NCBI GenBank assembly: GCA_950295325.1
Contig: OX485805.1
Span: forward strand, 23,611,501-23,675,500
DNA from: Polytrichum commune
Taxonomy: Eukaryota; Streptophyta; Polytrichopsida; Polytrichales; Polytrichaceae
Reading direction: 5' to 3'
Length of the DNA stretch: 64,000 nucleotides
Shown: positions 61,792 through 64,000 of the stretch, piece by piece
Numbering within the stretch: the stretch's first letter is position 1
Layout: every line of letters begins with the position of its first letter
Translations under genes and position numbers: made by a program
Notes under the pieces: model-generated
Database searches by the model: none
Told to the model about the DNA's origin: nothing
What the model saw: the letters and a program-made list of their open reading frames with translations, nothing else

Positions 61792-62294
61792 GGGGCGGTT
61801 TACACTATGGACCAAGAGCCATGACCAAGAAAATTAAATCATTTTCATGGTCATAGCTCTTGGCCAAGAGCCGTGACCATGAAAAATCAAAAATGGATTT
61901 TTTTAGTGGCTTGGTCACTCTTGTAGTGTAAAGTGGATTTGGACCGGGACAACTTTGGGCTGATTGTTTTAATATAAATACAGTAACGTCAAAAAAAATC
62001 GGGAAAACAAAATATTAAAAAAAAAAATCGGCCAATGGCTGATTTTCAGCCTTACGGCTCCCTTGATTTCCGTTGAGTCGAGCATTTTGCCTCGCCTCAA
62101 CGGAAAACCCGTTGGACCATGGCACATTATCCAAATGGCAGATTTTAGTAGTTTTTGGGGACCTCAAAGTTAGTGGTCATTCTCCTTTTTTCAAGGTAGT
62201 GTAAAGCCAAATGGGACCAAGAGCACTTTACTCTCCAATCATAGATTTTAGAATTTCATGGTCATGGCTCTTGGTCCATAGTGTAAACCGCCCC
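61792..62294. mobile_element. MITE-like element related to family B
   Basis: 503 bp with about 35-bp near-perfect inverted ends GGGGCGGTTTACACTATGGA and complement, TGA flanks (61789-61791, 62295-62297). The subterminal motif CCAAGAGCCATGACCA is shared with family B. A second palindrome (CATGGTCATAGCTCTTGGCC then AAGAGCCGTGACCATG) sits inside at 61846-61880. Confidence 0.85.
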
Positions 62295-62297
62295 TGA

Positions 62298-64000
62298 GTC
62301 AACGTTGGCACTTGTACTTCCTCTTAAAGTTATCTTGGTACATCTTCTAACTCCTCTTGCATCTCTCTCTCTACGTCTTCTATCTCGTCTTTAATAACTC
62401 TCTACATGTTTCTCTATTGCACATACATGGTTCAAGGTACCACTAAGGCACATCACACTCTCTAAACCTTTGACATTGGAATGTTTGTCTCTAAATTCTC
62501 ACGTAACGACAACAAACTTCCCTCTCCAAACGATATCTTACAAGTTTTCATTTTACATTCATCCACGACCTAATCTATGATGCCAACTTGTGATGAACCC
62601 TTGGAATCACTACAATAACTCGTGTGGAGCGACACAAGGGATGTGAACACTTAACTTTCAATGCATGAGCAAAATGCTTTGAATTATGCCTTATAATAGA
62701 GTTGTGGCTTTGTCATAAGCTCAAACAACCCAATCACAAGAGAGACAACAACAAAAAAACGATCTCCTCTCTGAGCTCGTTCTTATAAGTTAGTTCAGTT
62801 TTCTATCCATAATTCTATCTTCACTTCGATAAAATGGCTAATGCAATTCCACTTCCAGTCATTATGAGTATCATCATCCTTTTTTTCATCTATCAATAGA
62901 TATAGAATACCCTCTTTGAAACAATCTCCTCCAAGTCAAGCCAATATTGTTATTTATTTTGACATGCATCAATAATTTCATACCAAATAAGCACACAATA
63001 CATCTTGAGGTGAAGGCTTCACTTTCTCCATTTAAACCATTCCTTTTAAAGGTGAAAACCCACTTCACTATAATTGTATGCTTGTAATTTGTTGAGTTGA
63101 ATTTACTTAAAAAAACAATGAAAGACTCTTAATATGACTCATGTGAGTGGAATACATCACAATCTCATAGGGTGTGTGTATACTAAACTTTCTTCATTCT
63201 ATATGCAGATGTTGACGCAGTTGCATTGATTGCGTGAACTCCAATGGTTCTTGATGGCAGTGTTTTGGCAGGGCCAAGGTTGAGGACTCCATTGGTGGGT
63301 GGTTGGTGGAAGGGGGGGGGGGGTTGAGGAGGTAAGAAATATTATTTATTATCTATACTAGACAAAGTTCGTTAGGCTCATTGAATGAATAATGTTTATT
63401 CCTTTGTAACTTTTTTGGGACCAAATATGAATGTAAAATATATTTCAACAAATAAGTTAGAAAACACACTCACCCATTTTCACATGACTCCACATGTAAG
63501 TAAGACATGGGGTCGGGGAAGTTTTTTTTTTTTTTTAATTTTTTTTGGGGGGGGGGGGAGGGGGATGTGATTGAGGGTTAATGTGACTATGCTCAAAGTG
63601 AAGCGTCCCTCATTCATGTCAATTATGCAATACTGGCACATTTCCCTCTTTCTCTTTATATATGAAGATTAAGGGGTAAGGGTTAAAGGGTATGGGGTTG
63701 AAAGTTAAAGGGATGCAATAGAATAGAAGAAGAAGAAGTTCAAAGTGTTTTTGCAAACAATACCATCTTCACAATCAATAATCATACGCCTGAGTCGTAC
63801 ATGATGTGTTGACATGGGTTCAAACTAAGGAGATTATATAGGTGAAAGTTTAATCAATTACGGCACAAGATGTACATTATCAAATAATGGCCCTTAAATG
63901 GACACTTTTAGCTCTACACTTACTTATCGTAAGACACAACTAGTATAAAATGACTATGTGTATCTTTAGCAATAAATCCAAAAGTCTTTGCCCATTTTTC
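62298..64000. other. Intergenic, nothing recognised
   Basis: G-runs at 63314-63325 and T/G-runs at 63520-63560. A short fragment of the long dispersed repeat (CTTAAATGGACACTTTTAGC) is near 63892. No gene seen. Confidence 0.35.

Noticed and set aside
61846-61880. Perfect-looking palindrome considered as a transcription terminator or origin hairpin
   Set aside because: It consists of two facing copies of the MITE subterminal motif inside an element, which explains it better.
63310-63560. Poly-G and poly-T runs considered as a possible structured element
   Set aside because: Simple homopolymers, possibly inflated by sequencing error, with no symmetrical partner.

Overview
The window is nuclear DNA of a land plant. 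It holds four recognisable genes in 64 kb, all split by GT-AG introns: a TIR-NBS-LRR immune receptor, a plastid-targeted membrane protein with nine exons, and two complete copies of a type I (DNAJA-like) J-protein that ends in a CAQQ farnesylation box. The wording of the J-proteins and of the TIR domain, together with a gene density of about one per 16 kb, suggests to me a bryophyte, probably a moss. That is an impression from memory, not a placement.

Layout. 0.26-3.7 kb: TNL receptor gene, minus strand. 3.7-18 kb: no gene, but many mutually similar dispersed repeats, two copies of a long repeat unit (about 5.0-9.1 and 10.6-12.3 kb), a foldback element with an internal 41-bp minisatellite (7.17-7.58 kb), and a clean hAT-like insertion (14.5-15.1 kb). 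18.08-21.87 kb: plastid protein gene, plus strand. 23.2-26.3 kb: J-protein copy 1, minus strand, convergent with the plastid gene. 27-38 kb: MITEs, a degenerate 270-bp tandem array, CACTA-like foldbacks and a dead LINE reverse transcriptase. 39.2-41.7 kb: J-protein copy 2, minus strand, inside a duplicated block that carries its 5' and 3' flanks. 42.4-64 kb: a degenerate 320-bp tandem array, more MITEs nested in each other, a dead LINE tail with a zf-RVT domain, and long stretches where I see nothing.

How the parts relate. The two J-protein genes have identical exon lengths and phases (7 exons, 421 aa each), so they are a recent-enough segmental duplication in which both copies stay open. The TNL reads open through all exons. 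The rest of the window is best read as a transposon graveyard in which several non-autonomous families can be defined from this window alone: (A) GGGTGAGTTTCC... elements with TTA/TAA target duplications; (B) GGGCCACTTCAC... elements, about 500 bp, six copies, also TTA/TAA; (C) CTCGGGG-GTTCACT elements with 8-bp duplications, three clean copies and one remnant; (D) CACTA-ended foldbacks; (E) a 100-140 bp foldback family. Nesting gives a relative order of insertion. I found no convincing tRNA, rRNA, CRISPR or organellar sequence, and no intact transposase.
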